A stretch of 64,000 nucleotides of DNA, from contig NZ_CP017688.1 of the NCBI RefSeq assembly GCF_001831475.1, positions 620,001 to 684,000 of the forward strand, read 5' to 3'. The stretch is from Flavobacterium crassostreae (GTDB lineage: Bacteria; Bacteroidota; Bacteroidia; Flavobacteriales; Flavobacteriaceae). Below are positions 28,898 through 37,930 of the stretch, in pieces. The first letter of the stretch is position 1. Every line of letters begins with the position of its first letter. Below the pieces are notes generated by a model, which did no database searches, was not told the DNA's origin, and was given only the letters and a program-made list of their open reading frames with translations. Position numbers and translations under genes: made by a program.

Positions 28898-29779
28898 ATG
28901 ACCAACGCAAAACCAAGAGTAGCACTAGTGGTTGGAATACTCTGTATTTCTGTATTTCCGGTTTTGATAAAACTGGAACTTGCCTCTGGATTGATTTCGG
29001 CATTTTATAGGATGGCAATTGCTTTTTTGTTGCTATTGCCTTACATGCTTTTTACCAAAAAATTTAAGTTACCTAAAAAAGAAACTCTTATTTTGGCGGT
29101 AATTTGTGGCATCTTGTTTTCTACGGATGTGGCTCTATGGAATATAGCCATACAAGAGTCTAGTGCAACTCAAGCTACTTTATTAACTAATTTATCTCCG
29201 TTGTGGGTTGGGATTTTTTCGTATGTTTTTTTAAAAATAAAACCTGCCACCAATTTCTGGATAGGCACTTTGGTGGCTTTCTTTGGCATGGCAATGCTGG
29301 TGGGGTTTCATTTTTTTATTACTTTAAATTTTGACAGAGCCTTTGTTTTGGCTCTGTTGTCCGGGATAGTGTATGCCATGTATATGTTAGTGAGTAAAAA
29401 AGCCCTTTCGGATATGGATGTACTCTCCTTTATGCTTATTAGTTTGTTTACCTCTACGGTATATTTAGCACTAGTAGGATATTGGAACCAAGAGTCTTTT
29501 TATGGTTTTACCAATAAGGGCTGGCTCGTGTTGTTTATTCAGGGAGCCGTATGCCAATTAGCAGCTTGGCTATCCATTAGTTATGCCACGCAACACATGC
29601 GTCCTACTAGAATATCTTTAAGTTTGTTGGCCCAAGCCATACTTACGGCTATTTTGGCATGGTTGTTTCTGGATGAAAAAATCACTCTTAACAGAATAGT
29701 CGGCGGGATTGTTTTGCTGCTGGGTATTCGCATTACTTTTTATACCAAAACACTTGGAGCAAAAAAACAAGACCACTAA
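28898..29779 (+). CDS. EamA/DMT family transporter
   Basis: 293 residues with ten transmembrane helices in two EamA repeats (first ends near LLTNLSPLWVGIFSY; second ends with TAILAWLFLDEKI). DMT transporters export or import amino acids, purines or other metabolites; the substrate is not predictable. It lies 19 bp after metG and may be cotranscribed with metG and the HAD gene. Confidence 0.88.
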   Translation: MTNAKPRVALVVGILCISVFPVLIKLELASGLISAFYRMAIAFLLLLPYMLFTKKFKLPKKETLILAVICGILFSTDVALWNIAIQESSATQATLLTNLSPLWVGIFSYVFLKIKPATNFWIGTLVAFFGMAMLVGFHFFITLNFDRAFVLALLSGIVYAMYMLVSKKALSDMDVLSFMLISLFTSTVYLALVGYWNQESFYGFTNKGWLVLFIQGAVCQLAAWLSISYATQHMRPTRISLSLLAQAILTAILAWLFLDEKITLNRIVGGIVLLLGIRITFYTKTLGAKKQDH

Positions 29780-29817
29780 ACCTTAATTTGGAGTTTGGCT
29801 ACTTAAAACAAATACAC

Positions 29818-30507
29818 ATGACTGATTTTAAAGTTATTGCCTTTGATGCGGATGACACTTTATTTGTAAACGAAACCTATTTTGCGGAAGCAGAAGAAAA
29901 ATTTTGCGGCTTAATGTCCGATTACTTATCCAAACAAAGCATCTCGCAAGAACTCTATAGAGTACAGATCAACAACCTATCTACCTACGGCTACGGCATT
30001 AAGGGATATATTTTGTCTATGATTGAAGTGGCTCTAGCTATCTCTGAAAACACCCTTGGAGTTGCCGCAATAGAAAAAATCATACAATACGGTAAAGAAC
30101 TAACCCAAAAACCCATTGAATTATTAGACGGTGTTGCAGAAACGTTAGAGGCACTACACGGAAGGTATAAATTAGTCGTTGCCACCAAAGGGGATTTGTT
30201 GGACCAAAGAAGAAAAGTACACAATTCTGGATTAGGCAAGTACTTTCATCACATAGAGGTGATGTCGGACAAACAAGAAATTGATTACGCAGACTTGATC
30301 CAACGCTTAGAGGTAAAACCGGAAGAATTCTTGATGGTAGGAAACTCTTTAAAATCGGATGTTTTGCCTGTTTTAGCATTAGGAGGCCATGCGGTTCATG
30401 TTCCATTTCACACCACTTGGGAACACGAAAAAATACACCATCAAATAGTGCACCCTAATTTTTACAACTATTCTAATATTCAAGAAGTGTTAAAATTAGT
30501 CCCCTAA
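29818..30507 (+). CDS. HAD superfamily hydrolase
   Basis: 229 residues from ATG 29818 (MTDFKVIAFDADDTLF). An in-frame TTG at 29788 would add ten residues but overlaps no useful signal. Motif I is DADDT (nucleophile Asp), motif II Thr in VVATKGD, motif III Lys and motif IV GNSLKSDVLPVL. The cap domain lies between motifs I and II, as in phosphoglycolate phosphatase-like enzymes. Substrate unknown; probably a phosphatase for small phosphorylated metabolites. Confidence 0.85.
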   Translation: MTDFKVIAFDADDTLFVNETYFAEAEEKFCGLMSDYLSKQSISQELYRVQINNLSTYGYGIKGYILSMIEVALAISENTLGVAAIEKIIQYGKELTQKPIELLDGVAETLEALHGRYKLVVATKGDLLDQRRKVHNSGLGKYFHHIEVMSDKQEIDYADLIQRLEVKPEEFLMVGNSLKSDVLPVLALGGHAVHVPFHTTWEHEKIHHQIVHPNFYNYSNIQEVLKLVP

Positions 30508-30719
30508 AAACCCGTTTGTAGGTCTGTTTTATTTATTAAAAAAATGCAAACCAACCCAATTGCCCCACCAATAAAACATCAAAATAGTTAAAAAATATAT
30601 ATTTTAATACTATAAACACCCTAAAATAATAAATACCCCTAAAAAAAAGGTATTTTATAACATTATGCCTAATTATTATATAATTGCCATATTAGAATTT
30701 CTTATTAAACAATATGTCG

Positions 30720-30727
30720 TATTTTTG
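30720..30727 (+). promoter_or_regulatory. -7 box for the OmpA-type porin
   Basis: TATTTTTG 25 bp upstream of the ATG at 30753, at the end of an AT-rich 245-bp gap. Strong expression is expected from the codon use of the gene. Confidence 0.5.
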
Positions 30728-30752
30728 CTTAAAATTTTAAACCAGAAAAAAA

Positions 30753-32021
30753 ATGAAAAAATTAATACTGACGTTTGTTTTTGCTTCGGCATTTTCAACA
30801 CTTAGTGCACAAACAAAAACTGAAGAAAAAACAGTAAAAAACACAAACGAAACCTACAACAAATGGTCTGTAGAATTGGCCGGTGGGGTTAACAAACCAC
30901 AAAGACCTTTAACTTCAGGTTACTTTACTGCAACTCCAAGTCCTTTTGTAGTTGATTTGGGAGCAAGATACATGTTCAACAACAAATTTGGTTTGAAAGC
31001 AGATCTTGGTTACAACAGTTTTGAAGGTAAAGATAACTCTGCATCATTTGACACTAAATACTACAGAGTAGACTTACAAGCAGTTGCTAACTTGGGTAGA
31101 ATCATGAACTTTGAAACTTGGACTAATAGAATTGGTTTATTAGGACATGCGGGTTTTGGTTTAGCACAATTAGAAGACGAAAATTCTGCATTAAAAGACA
31201 GAATGGGTAACTTCATGGCCGGTGTTACTGGACAAATCAGATTAACAAATAGAATTGCTCTAACCGGTGATTTTACAACTATTCTTAATGCTTCACAAAA
31301 CGCAAATTTTGATGCAGCAACTACAGGTGCTTCAAGAGGTTTTCAAGGAATCCTTTTTAATGGTACTGTTGGGGTAAGTGTTTATTTAGGTAAAAATGCT
31401 AAACATGCGGACTGGGTTACTTTAGTGGATCAAAACACTATAGCATTAACAGATAGAGTAAACGCTCTAGAAACTATGTTAATTGACACAGATCAAGATG
31501 GTGTTGCTGATTATTTAGACTTAGAGCCTAACACGGTTTCTGGCGTAATGGTAGATTCTAAAGGTAAAGCTATTGACTTAAACAACAATAACGTACCAGA
31601 CGAATTAGAAGGTTATTTATTAAAAACATACGGTAGTGCTACAGATAAAAGCCCATTATTGAATAACAACGAGTTAATCACTAATTTTATCAACGGTGGT
31701 TATGTTGCAACTTACTTTGATTTTGACAAATCTACACCAACAAATGTTTCTACAGAAGGGATTGACTTTATGTTAACATACTTAAGAAACAACCCAACTG
31801 CTTCAGTAGAAATCATTGGACATGCAGACGAAATTGGAAGAAGCGCTTACAACGACAAATTATCTACTGCTAGAGCAGAGCAAGTGAAAAGCATTTTATT
31901 AAAAGCGAATGTAGAAGCTTCAAGATTGAACGTAGTTGCTGCAGGAGAAGATACTTCAGTAGAAAAAGATTCTGAATTAGCTAGAAAATTAGTAAGAAGA
32001 GCTACTTTTAGAGTAAAATAA
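30753..32021 (+). CDS. OmpA family porin (P60-like major outer membrane protein)
   Basis: 422 residues: signal peptide (cleavage near STLSAQ), an eight-stranded N-terminal beta-barrel-like region (residues about 35-205, aromatic/glycine alternation), a short thrombospondin-type-3-like DTDQDGVADYLD calcium-binding hinge, and a C-terminal OmpA domain (TYFDFDKS, then IIGHADEIGRS and NDKLSTARAEQVKSIL) binding peptidoglycan. Codons are biased to those of highly expressed genes, unlike the neighbours, consistent with an abundant surface protein. Bounded by its own promoter and a strong terminator. Confidence 0.93.
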   Translation: MKKLILTFVFASAFSTLSAQTKTEEKTVKNTNETYNKWSVELAGGVNKPQRPLTSGYFTATPSPFVVDLGARYMFNNKFGLKADLGYNSFEGKDNSASFDTKYYRVDLQAVANLGRIMNFETWTNRIGLLGHAGFGLAQLEDENSALKDRMGNFMAGVTGQIRLTNRIALTGDFTTILNASQNANFDAATTGASRGFQGILFNGTVGVSVYLGKNAKHADWVTLVDQNTIALTDRVNALETMLIDTDQDGVADYLDLEPNTVSGVMVDSKGKAIDLNNNNVPDELEGYLLKTYGSATDKSPLLNNNELITNFINGGYVATYFDFDKSTPTNVSTEGIDFMLTYLRNNPTASVEIIGHADEIGRSAYNDKLSTARAEQVKSILLKANVEASRLNVVAAGEDTSVEKDSELARKLVRRATFRVK

Positions 32022-32038
32022 TTTTTTCTTAAAATAGC

Positions 32039-32076
32039 AAAAAGCCCTAGAGGAAATTTCTTCTAGGGCTTTTTTT
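32039..32076 (+). terminator. terminator of the OmpA-type porin gene
   Basis: 13-bp perfect stem (AAAAAGCCCTAGA at 32039-32051 with its complement at 32062-32074), followed by T-run; 17 bp after the stop. Confidence 0.85.
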
Positions 32077-32129
32077 ATGCCTTTTGTTTTCATTACCTTC
32101 TAGGCATTTCTTAAAAATTCTAGATAGGA

Positions 32130-32462
32130 TTATTTTCCTAATAACAATACTTGAGTAACCAAAACTTCGGTAGCGTAACGTTTTTCGCCACTTTTGTCTT
32201 TGTAGGTTCTATGGGTTAATTTGCCCTCTATTGCAATCTCTTTGCCTTTGGAGGTATAGTCTTCTATAATTTCTGCTTTTTTGCCCCAAGCAACCAGACG
32301 ATGCCACTGGGTTTCTATAACCTTTTCGCCTTTTTCGTTTTTGTACACCTCATTAGTTGCCAGGGTAAAATTGGCTAATTTCTTGCCTCCATCAAAATTT
32401 TTAATTTCTGCATCGTTACCCAAATGACCTATTAGTTGCACTTTGTTTCTTAATCCATTCAT
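32130..32462 (-). CDS. ssb: single-stranded DNA-binding protein
   Basis: 110-residue OB-fold protein: NKVQLIGHLGNDAE, FTLATNEVY, TQWHRLVAWGK and IAIEGKLTHRTYKDKSGEKR. It lacks the acidic C-terminal tail (DDDLPF type) that recruits partner proteins in the main SSB, so this is probably a secondary, truncated SSB paralogue, perhaps for natural DNA uptake or repair. The family assignment is certain; role is inferred. Confidence 0.9.
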   Translation of the reverse strand: MNGLRNKVQLIGHLGNDAEIKNFDGGKKLANFTLATNEVYKNEKGEKVIETQWHRLVAWGKKAEIIEDYTSKGKEIAIEGKLTHRTYKDKSGEKRYATEVLVTQVLLLGK

Positions 32463-32631
32463 GTTTTTTGTAGTTTGTATTTTTAACCCAAACTCGTTTC
32501 GGGTTCTTTATTTTTTGTTACACCAACTAGTGTGGTGGTGGTTTTGACTCTGCAAAGATGAAACAGCATCCTAAAATTACTCGGTTTACAAGCAATTACT
32601 TTCGGTTGTAAATAATTGTAAGCGTTTGTAA

Positions 32632-34200
32632 ATGGCAATCTATTTTAGTACATTAGCTAAAAATACACCTTCTTTCATGCCTGCAAGTATTAAATCTATC
32701 GAATTACGTAATCTCAAAATTGAGGATTACAAAGAGCTCAAAAAATCCATGATTGAATCGTACCCAGAAATGGCCGAATCTTTCTGGAAAGAAAATCAAA
32801 TTGAACTTTTGTTAGAGAAATTTCCGGAAGGGCAATTAGTTATTGTCGTAGATGGCATTGTGGTTGGATCTGCCTTATCGTTGTTGGTTACCGAAGATTT
32901 TGCTTTTAAAACCCGAAGCTACAAAGCCGTGACCGGAAACTTTAGCTTTTCTACGCACAACCCAGATGGCGAAGTTTTGTATGGCATTGATGTTTTTATC
33001 AACCCGCAATATCGTGGACTCCGTTTGGGCAGACGTTTATACGATATCCGTAAAGAACTGTGCGAACAATTGAACTTAAAATCCATTATTTTTGCAGGAA
33101 GAATCCCTAATTACGGAAAATTTAAAAATGAAATCACGCCCAAGGTATATATCGAGAAAGTAAAGAAAAAAGAGGTTTACGATCCTGTTTTATCTTTTCA
33201 GTTGAGCAATGATTTTCATGAAATAAGAGTGTTAAAAAACTACCTAGAAGGCGATACAGAGTCTCTAGAGTATGCCGTATTATTGGAGTGGAATAATATA
33301 TATTATGACGATAGTCCCAAACTAATAAACACCAAAAAAAGCGTCGTTAGGTTGGGTTTAATACAATGGCAAATGCGCTCTTTAGCAAATCTAAAAGCAC
33401 TTTTTGACCAAGCAGAATTTTTTATCGATACGGTTTCTGGCTATAGTAGTGATTTTGCCTTGTTTCCGGAATTTTTTACAGCTCCTTTGATGGCAGACTT
33501 CAATCATTTATCTGAACCAGAAGCAATTAGAGAACTAGCCAAACATACTGAAGCCGTAAAATTAAAATTTCAAGAATTTGCCATCTCTTACAATATCAAC
33601 ATTATTACTGGAAGCATGCCTTTTATTGAAAATGGTCATGTCTATAATGTGGGTTTTTTGTGCAAACGAGACGGTACCAACGAAATGTATCGTAAAATAC
33701 ATATTACACCCAACGAGGTTTTTCATTGGGGGATCACAGGCGGGAATGCCATTCAGACCTTTGATACAGACTGCGGAAAAGTAGGGATTGTCATTTGTTA
33801 TGATGTAGAATTTCCGGAACTCTCCAGACTTATGGCTGATGAAGGGATGCATATTTTGTTTGTGCCCTTTTTGACAGACACCCAAAACGGCTATACCCGT
33901 GTCAAACATTGCGCCCAAGCCCGAGCCATTGAAAACGAATGCTATGTGGCCATTGCTGGCTGCGTGGGTAACTTGCCCAAGGTAAACAACATGGACATTC
34001 AATATGCACAAGCAGCGGTATTTACACCTTCGGATTTTGCATTTCCGAGCAACGGAATCAAGGCCGAAGCAACTCCCAATACCGAAATGACTTTAATTGT
34101 GGATGTAGATATCAATCTTTTGAAAGAATTGCATGAACATGGAAGTGTAAAAATAATGAAAGACCGAAGACACGATTTATATAGCTTGAAAAAAGTATAG
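32632..34200 (+). CDS. GNAT acetyltransferase fused to carbon-nitrogen hydrolase
   Basis: 522 residues with two domains. Residues about 20-200 are a GNAT fold (VVGSALSLLV, then IDVFINPQYRGLRLGRRLYD for acetyl-CoA binding). Residues about 230-515 are a nitrilase-superfamily amidase with the catalytic triad Glu (FPEFFTAPL), Lys (YRKIHITP) and Cys (GIVICYDVEFPE). The same fusion is known as YhcX in Bacillus, whose substrate is unclear. An alternative start at 32677 (MPASIKSIEL) fits the homologues better and the first 15 residues may be untranslated. Confidence 0.9.
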   Translation: MAIYFSTLAKNTPSFMPASIKSIELRNLKIEDYKELKKSMIESYPEMAESFWKENQIELLLEKFPEGQLVIVVDGIVVGSALSLLVTEDFAFKTRSYKAVTGNFSFSTHNPDGEVLYGIDVFINPQYRGLRLGRRLYDIRKELCEQLNLKSIIFAGRIPNYGKFKNEITPKVYIEKVKKKEVYDPVLSFQLSNDFHEIRVLKNYLEGDTESLEYAVLLEWNNIYYDDSPKLINTKKSVVRLGLIQWQMRSLANLKALFDQAEFFIDTVSGYSSDFALFPEFFTAPLMADFNHLSEPEAIRELAKHTEAVKLKFQEFAISYNINIITGSMPFIENGHVYNVGFLCKRDGTNEMYRKIHITPNEVFHWGITGGNAIQTFDTDCGKVGIVICYDVEFPELSRLMADEGMHILFVPFLTDTQNGYTRVKHCAQARAIENECYVAIAGCVGNLPKVNNMDIQYAQAAVFTPSDFAFPSNGIKAEATPNTEMTLIVDVDINLLKELHEHGSVKIMKDRRHDLYSLKKV

Positions 34201-34201
34201 T

Positions 34202-34549
34202 ATGAAAAATTGTTTGGAATGTGGTGTTAAAATTGTGGGTAGAGAAGACAAAAAGTTTTGTAGCGATGGGTGTCGCAATGCCTACAACAACAAAATAAAT
34301 AAAGACAGCACCAATTTCATGCGCAATGTTAACAACAAATTACGCAAAAATTACCGCATACTATCGGGTCTAAATACCGATGGAAAATCAAAAACAACCC
34401 GAGCTAAATTACTTAGCAAGGGTTTTGATTTTACGTTTTTTACCAATATTTTAAATACCAAAACAGGAAACACCTACTATTTTTTGTACGACCAAGGGTA
34501 TTTACTGCTGGACAATGATTATATAATGCTTGTAAAAAAAGATATTTAA
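34202..34549 (+). CDS. DUF2116-like zinc-ribbon protein
   Basis: 115 residues. The N-terminus CLECGVKIVGREDKKFCSDGC is a four-cysteine zinc ribbon of the DUF2116/treble-clef type, followed by a helical stretch and a C-terminal beta-rich domain (GNTYYFLYDQGYLLLDN). It begins 1 bp after the preceding stop, so it is translated with the GNAT-nitrilase gene. Function unknown. Confidence 0.7.
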   Translation: MKNCLECGVKIVGREDKKFCSDGCRNAYNNKINKDSTNFMRNVNNKLRKNYRILSGLNTDGKSKTTRAKLLSKGFDFTFFTNILNTKTGNTYYFLYDQGYLLLDNDYIMLVKKDI

Positions 34550-34575
34550 CCGTACAAACCTAATTCCTACTTGCA

Positions 34576-36945
34576 ATGAAAAAAAGCTTTATCTCATTAT
34601 GGAGTACCCTATTTATTTTGATTGTACTAGCGGTAGCGCAGTATACCATGATGCCACGCTGGACATCCAATGACTTGAGTACTTTGTCTGAGTTTTCTAC
34701 AGACAGAGCTTTTGCAAAAGCAACCGAAATTGCAAAAAAACCGCATTATGTCAGTTCCAAAAACCACCAAGAAGTAGCTCTTTATTTACAAGAAGAATTA
34801 ACTAATTTAGGTCTAGAAACCAGCATTCAAGAAGGCTATACCCTAACCAACTGGGGTAATTTAGTCAAAGCAAAAAACATCATAGCCAAAATCAAAGGCA
34901 CCTCCAACAACAAAGCCTTAGTACTACTATCCCACTATGATAGTGCACCACATTCGAGCTCTAAAGGCGCCAGCGACGCAGGCTCCGGAGTCGCAACTAT
35001 TTTAGAAGCCATAAGAGCTTACAAATACCAAAAAAAAACACCCAAGAATGACATCCTAATTCTCTTTACGGATGCCGAAGAAATAGGCTTAAATGGTGCG
35101 GCATTATTTGTAACCAAACACCATTGGGCTAAAGAGGTAGGCTTAGTGCTTAACTTTGAAGCCAGAGGAACCTCAGGCCCAAGCTATATGCTAGTGGAGA
35201 CCAACAACGGAAACACAGGCCTAATAAAAGAGTTTGCTAAGGCAAAAACTACTTTTCCGGTAACCAACTCTCTAATGTATAGTATTTACAAAATGCTACC
35301 CAATGACACCGATTTGACCGTTTTTAGAGAAAAAGCGAATATTCAAGGATTTAATTTTGCTTTTATTGACGGCCATTACAACTACCATACCGCACAAGAT
35401 ACTATTACAAACCTAGACAAAGCCAGCCTTGCGCACCAGGGAGCCTACTTAATGCCGCTATTGGATCATTTTTCTAAAGCAAACTTAAACGCTACACACT
35501 CCAATCAGGATAGCGTTTATTTCAGTATTCCGTATACCATAATTAATTATCCCTTTGGTTGGGTTATGCCAATGTTACTGCTATCGGTGTTTTTGTTTGT
35601 TGTTTTTGTTCTGGTAGGAATTGCCAAAAAAATACTTCTTTTGTCGGATATTATTAAAGGATTTATCCCCTTATTGGCAGCAATCTTCACCACGCTTTTG
35701 GCGGTTGTTTTAGGCTGGAAAATAGTATCCAAACTATATCCACAATACAAAGACATGCTTAATGGATTTACCTACAACGGGCAAGACTATATCGTTGCCT
35801 TTGTGATGCTGAGTGTAGCAATCTGTTTTGGATGTTACCAGCTATTCTCTAAGCCAAAATTAAGCTGCAATCACTACGTAGCGCCTTTATTTTTATGGCT
35901 CCTTATTAATGCTGGTTTGGCCGGATTTCTGCAGGGAGCTGGTTTTTTGATACTTCCGGTTATGAGCGGGCTATTGGCGTTTGGGATTTTTATAATTACG
36001 CAAAAAAACAGTCCCTTTTTAAACCTAATCCTTAGTATTCCGGCTTTAATCCTTATAGTACCTTTTATACAAACCCTACCAGTAGGTCTGGGGCTCAACC
36101 TTCTTTTTGGTAGTGGTTTGCTGACTGTTTTGACCTTTGTATTATTACTGCCTATTTTTGGTAAATTTGAACACAAAGGCATTTGGGCCTTGGTTTTTTT
36201 GTTTCTAAGTATTGGTTTTTTTGCCAAAGCGCACTACGGATCGGGCTATGAAGCCGGCAAAGCCAAATCCAACAGTTTGGTATATATTTTGAACACGGAT
36301 ACCGAAACCGCACTCTGGGCAACATACGATAAAAATCTAGACTATTGGACCCAAACCTATTTAGGCAAAAAACCACAAAAAGCAACAAGCAGCAACAAAA
36401 ATCCATTGTTTAGCAAATACAACTCCGTTTTTACGTATGTAAATAGCGCACCAATAGCTACTATTTTGAAACCCACGGTAGCTTTTGTAAAAGATACTAT
36501 TATAGCAAACCAGCGCCATATTAAAATTAAAATCACTCCAAATAGAGACGTGAATCGTTACGATATTTTTGCGAATCCAAAGATGATTTTTACGCATTTT
36601 AAAGCAAATGGCACCGCACCCTTAGATCAAAAAGGAAGCACCTTAAAACGGAACGGCAAGAGAGTACTTAGTTATTATGTACTAGATAATGAACCCCTAG
36701 AAATGGTATTTACTATTCCTAAAACCACCGTGTTTGATATGGAATTGGTAGAATCTTCGTTTGATTTAATGCAAAATCCTTCTTTCAATATGCGCAAAAG
36801 AGCTACTTGGATGATGCCTACCCCTTTTGTGTTGACGGATGCCGTAATAATCACCCAGCACTTAAAACCAAATGCCCGTACAAACCAGTTGCCCCAAAAT
36901 AAAGATACAACAGACCTGGTGCTACCTACATCCGTTGCCAGATAA
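34576..36945 (+). CDS. membrane-bound M28 family metallopeptidase
   Basis: 789 residues. An N-terminal signal-anchor is followed by a zinc aminopeptidase domain (residues about 60-300) with ligands in LLSHYDSAP (His), GASDAGSGVA (bridging Asp), FTDAEEIGL (catalytic Glu pair), NFEARG (Glu where many members have Asp) and DGHYNYHTAQD (His). The middle holds eight or nine transmembrane helices (about 325-560), and a soluble C-terminal domain follows. The layout is like eukaryotic Fxna/ERMP1-type and bacterial inner-membrane M28 proteins: catalytic domain in the periplasm. Substrate unknown. Confidence 0.87.
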   Translation: MKKSFISLWSTLFILIVLAVAQYTMMPRWTSNDLSTLSEFSTDRAFAKATEIAKKPHYVSSKNHQEVALYLQEELTNLGLETSIQEGYTLTNWGNLVKAKNIIAKIKGTSNNKALVLLSHYDSAPHSSSKGASDAGSGVATILEAIRAYKYQKKTPKNDILILFTDAEEIGLNGAALFVTKHHWAKEVGLVLNFEARGTSGPSYMLVETNNGNTGLIKEFAKAKTTFPVTNSLMYSIYKMLPNDTDLTVFREKANIQGFNFAFIDGHYNYHTAQDTITNLDKASLAHQGAYLMPLLDHFSKANLNATHSNQDSVYFSIPYTIINYPFGWVMPMLLLSVFLFVVFVLVGIAKKILLLSDIIKGFIPLLAAIFTTLLAVVLGWKIVSKLYPQYKDMLNGFTYNGQDYIVAFVMLSVAICFGCYQLFSKPKLSCNHYVAPLFLWLLINAGLAGFLQGAGFLILPVMSGLLAFGIFIITQKNSPFLNLILSIPALILIVPFIQTLPVGLGLNLLFGSGLLTVLTFVLLLPIFGKFEHKGIWALVFLFLSIGFFAKAHYGSGYEAGKAKSNSLVYILNTDTETALWATYDKNLDYWTQTYLGKKPQKATSSNKNPLFSKYNSVFTYVNSAPIATILKPTVAFVKDTIIANQRHIKIKITPNRDVNRYDIFANPKMIFTHFKANGTAPLDQKGSTLKRNGKRVLSYYVLDNEPLEMVFTIPKTTVFDMELVESSFDLMQNPSFNMRKRATWMMPTPFVLTDAVIITQHLKPNARTNQLPQNKDTTDLVLPTSVAR

Positions 36946-36968
36946 TAACACTTCAAAAAAAATAAAAA

Positions 36969-37772
36969 ATGACAACGATAAGTATTTTAGGTTGTGGCTG
37001 GTTAGGAGTTCCTTTGGCCGAAGCCTTGATTAAAGCTAATTTTAGGGTAAAGGGCAGCACTACTTCTGCCCAAAAGCAAGCTGTTTTGACCCAAAAAGGC
37101 ATCGAGCCGTATGTGATTAGTCTACAGACTGATGGTGTTCTGGGAGAAATTACGGCGTTTTTAGACCAAAGTGCTTTACTGATTATTGCCATTCCACCCA
37201 AGTTACGTCGCAATAGTTCTGAAAATTTTGTTGCCAAAATACAACAGTTACTTCCTTATATAGAAAATTCTGGTGTTCAGAAAGTCCTTTTTATAAGCTC
37301 TACCTCTGTTTATAGCGACACTAACGAAATTATTACCGAAAAAAGCGCACACAACCCTTCCACCGAAGCAGGGAAACAGCTTCTAGTAATTGAAGGGATT
37401 TTGCAAAACAACCCCCATTTTAGCACCACCATTCTCCGTTTTGCAGGATTAGTAGGTGCCGACCGCAATCCAGTACACTTTTTGGCAGGCAAAGAAAACC
37501 TAGAGAATCCAGAGGCACCCATAAATTTAATCCATCAAGAAGATTGTATTGGTATTATTCTAAAAATTATAAGTACCAATACATGGAACCAAGTCTTTAA
37601 TGCCGCTGCAGATTACCATCCGTCTAGGGCTGCATATTATACGCAAAAAGCTGTAGCATTGGATCTAGTTCCTCCTAGTTTTTCTAGAAAAAACCCTTCG
37701 GTAGGAAAAACTATAAATTCTGATACGTTAAAAAACACGCTAAACTATCTCTTTATTAAAAACGAACTTTAG
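36969..37772 (+). CDS. NAD(P)-binding SDR-like protein (YeeZ-type)
   Basis: 267 residues, Rossmann fold with ISILGCGWLGVPLAEAL (an unusual GxGxxG variant of extended SDR), VLFISSTSVYSD and LRFAGLVGADRNPVHFLAG. It resembles E. coli YeeZ and epimerase-like proteins. The catalytic YxxxK is not visible, so activity is unsure. Follows the M28 peptidase by 23 bp and is closed by a strong terminator. Confidence 0.8.
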   Translation: MTTISILGCGWLGVPLAEALIKANFRVKGSTTSAQKQAVLTQKGIEPYVISLQTDGVLGEITAFLDQSALLIIAIPPKLRRNSSENFVAKIQQLLPYIENSGVQKVLFISSTSVYSDTNEIITEKSAHNPSTEAGKQLLVIEGILQNNPHFSTTILRFAGLVGADRNPVHFLAGKENLENPEAPINLIHQEDCIGIILKIISTNTWNQVFNAAADYHPSRAAYYTQKAVALDLVPPSFSRKNPSVGKTINSDTLKNTLNYLFIKNEL

Positions 37773-37864
37773 CCCCAAAATATCTATCGCAACTATTTTG
37801 GATTTATATTTAAAAAAACTTCTGGATTAAACCTAAGTATTAAATAGTTATAACCTCTAGAACT

Positions 37865-37911
37865 AAAAAACCCAAGCTTTAGAATAAGTCTGTCTAAAGC
37901 TTGGGTTTTTT
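37865..37911. terminator. strong hairpin terminator between convergent genes
   Basis: 18-bp perfect stem (AAAAACCCAAGCTTTAGA at 37866-37883 with complement at 37893-37910), 9-base loop, A-run and T-run on the two sides. It can stop the SDR gene on plus and the M13 peptidase gene on minus. Confidence 0.85.
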
Positions 37912-37930
37912 GGTGCTCAATCTAGTATAA

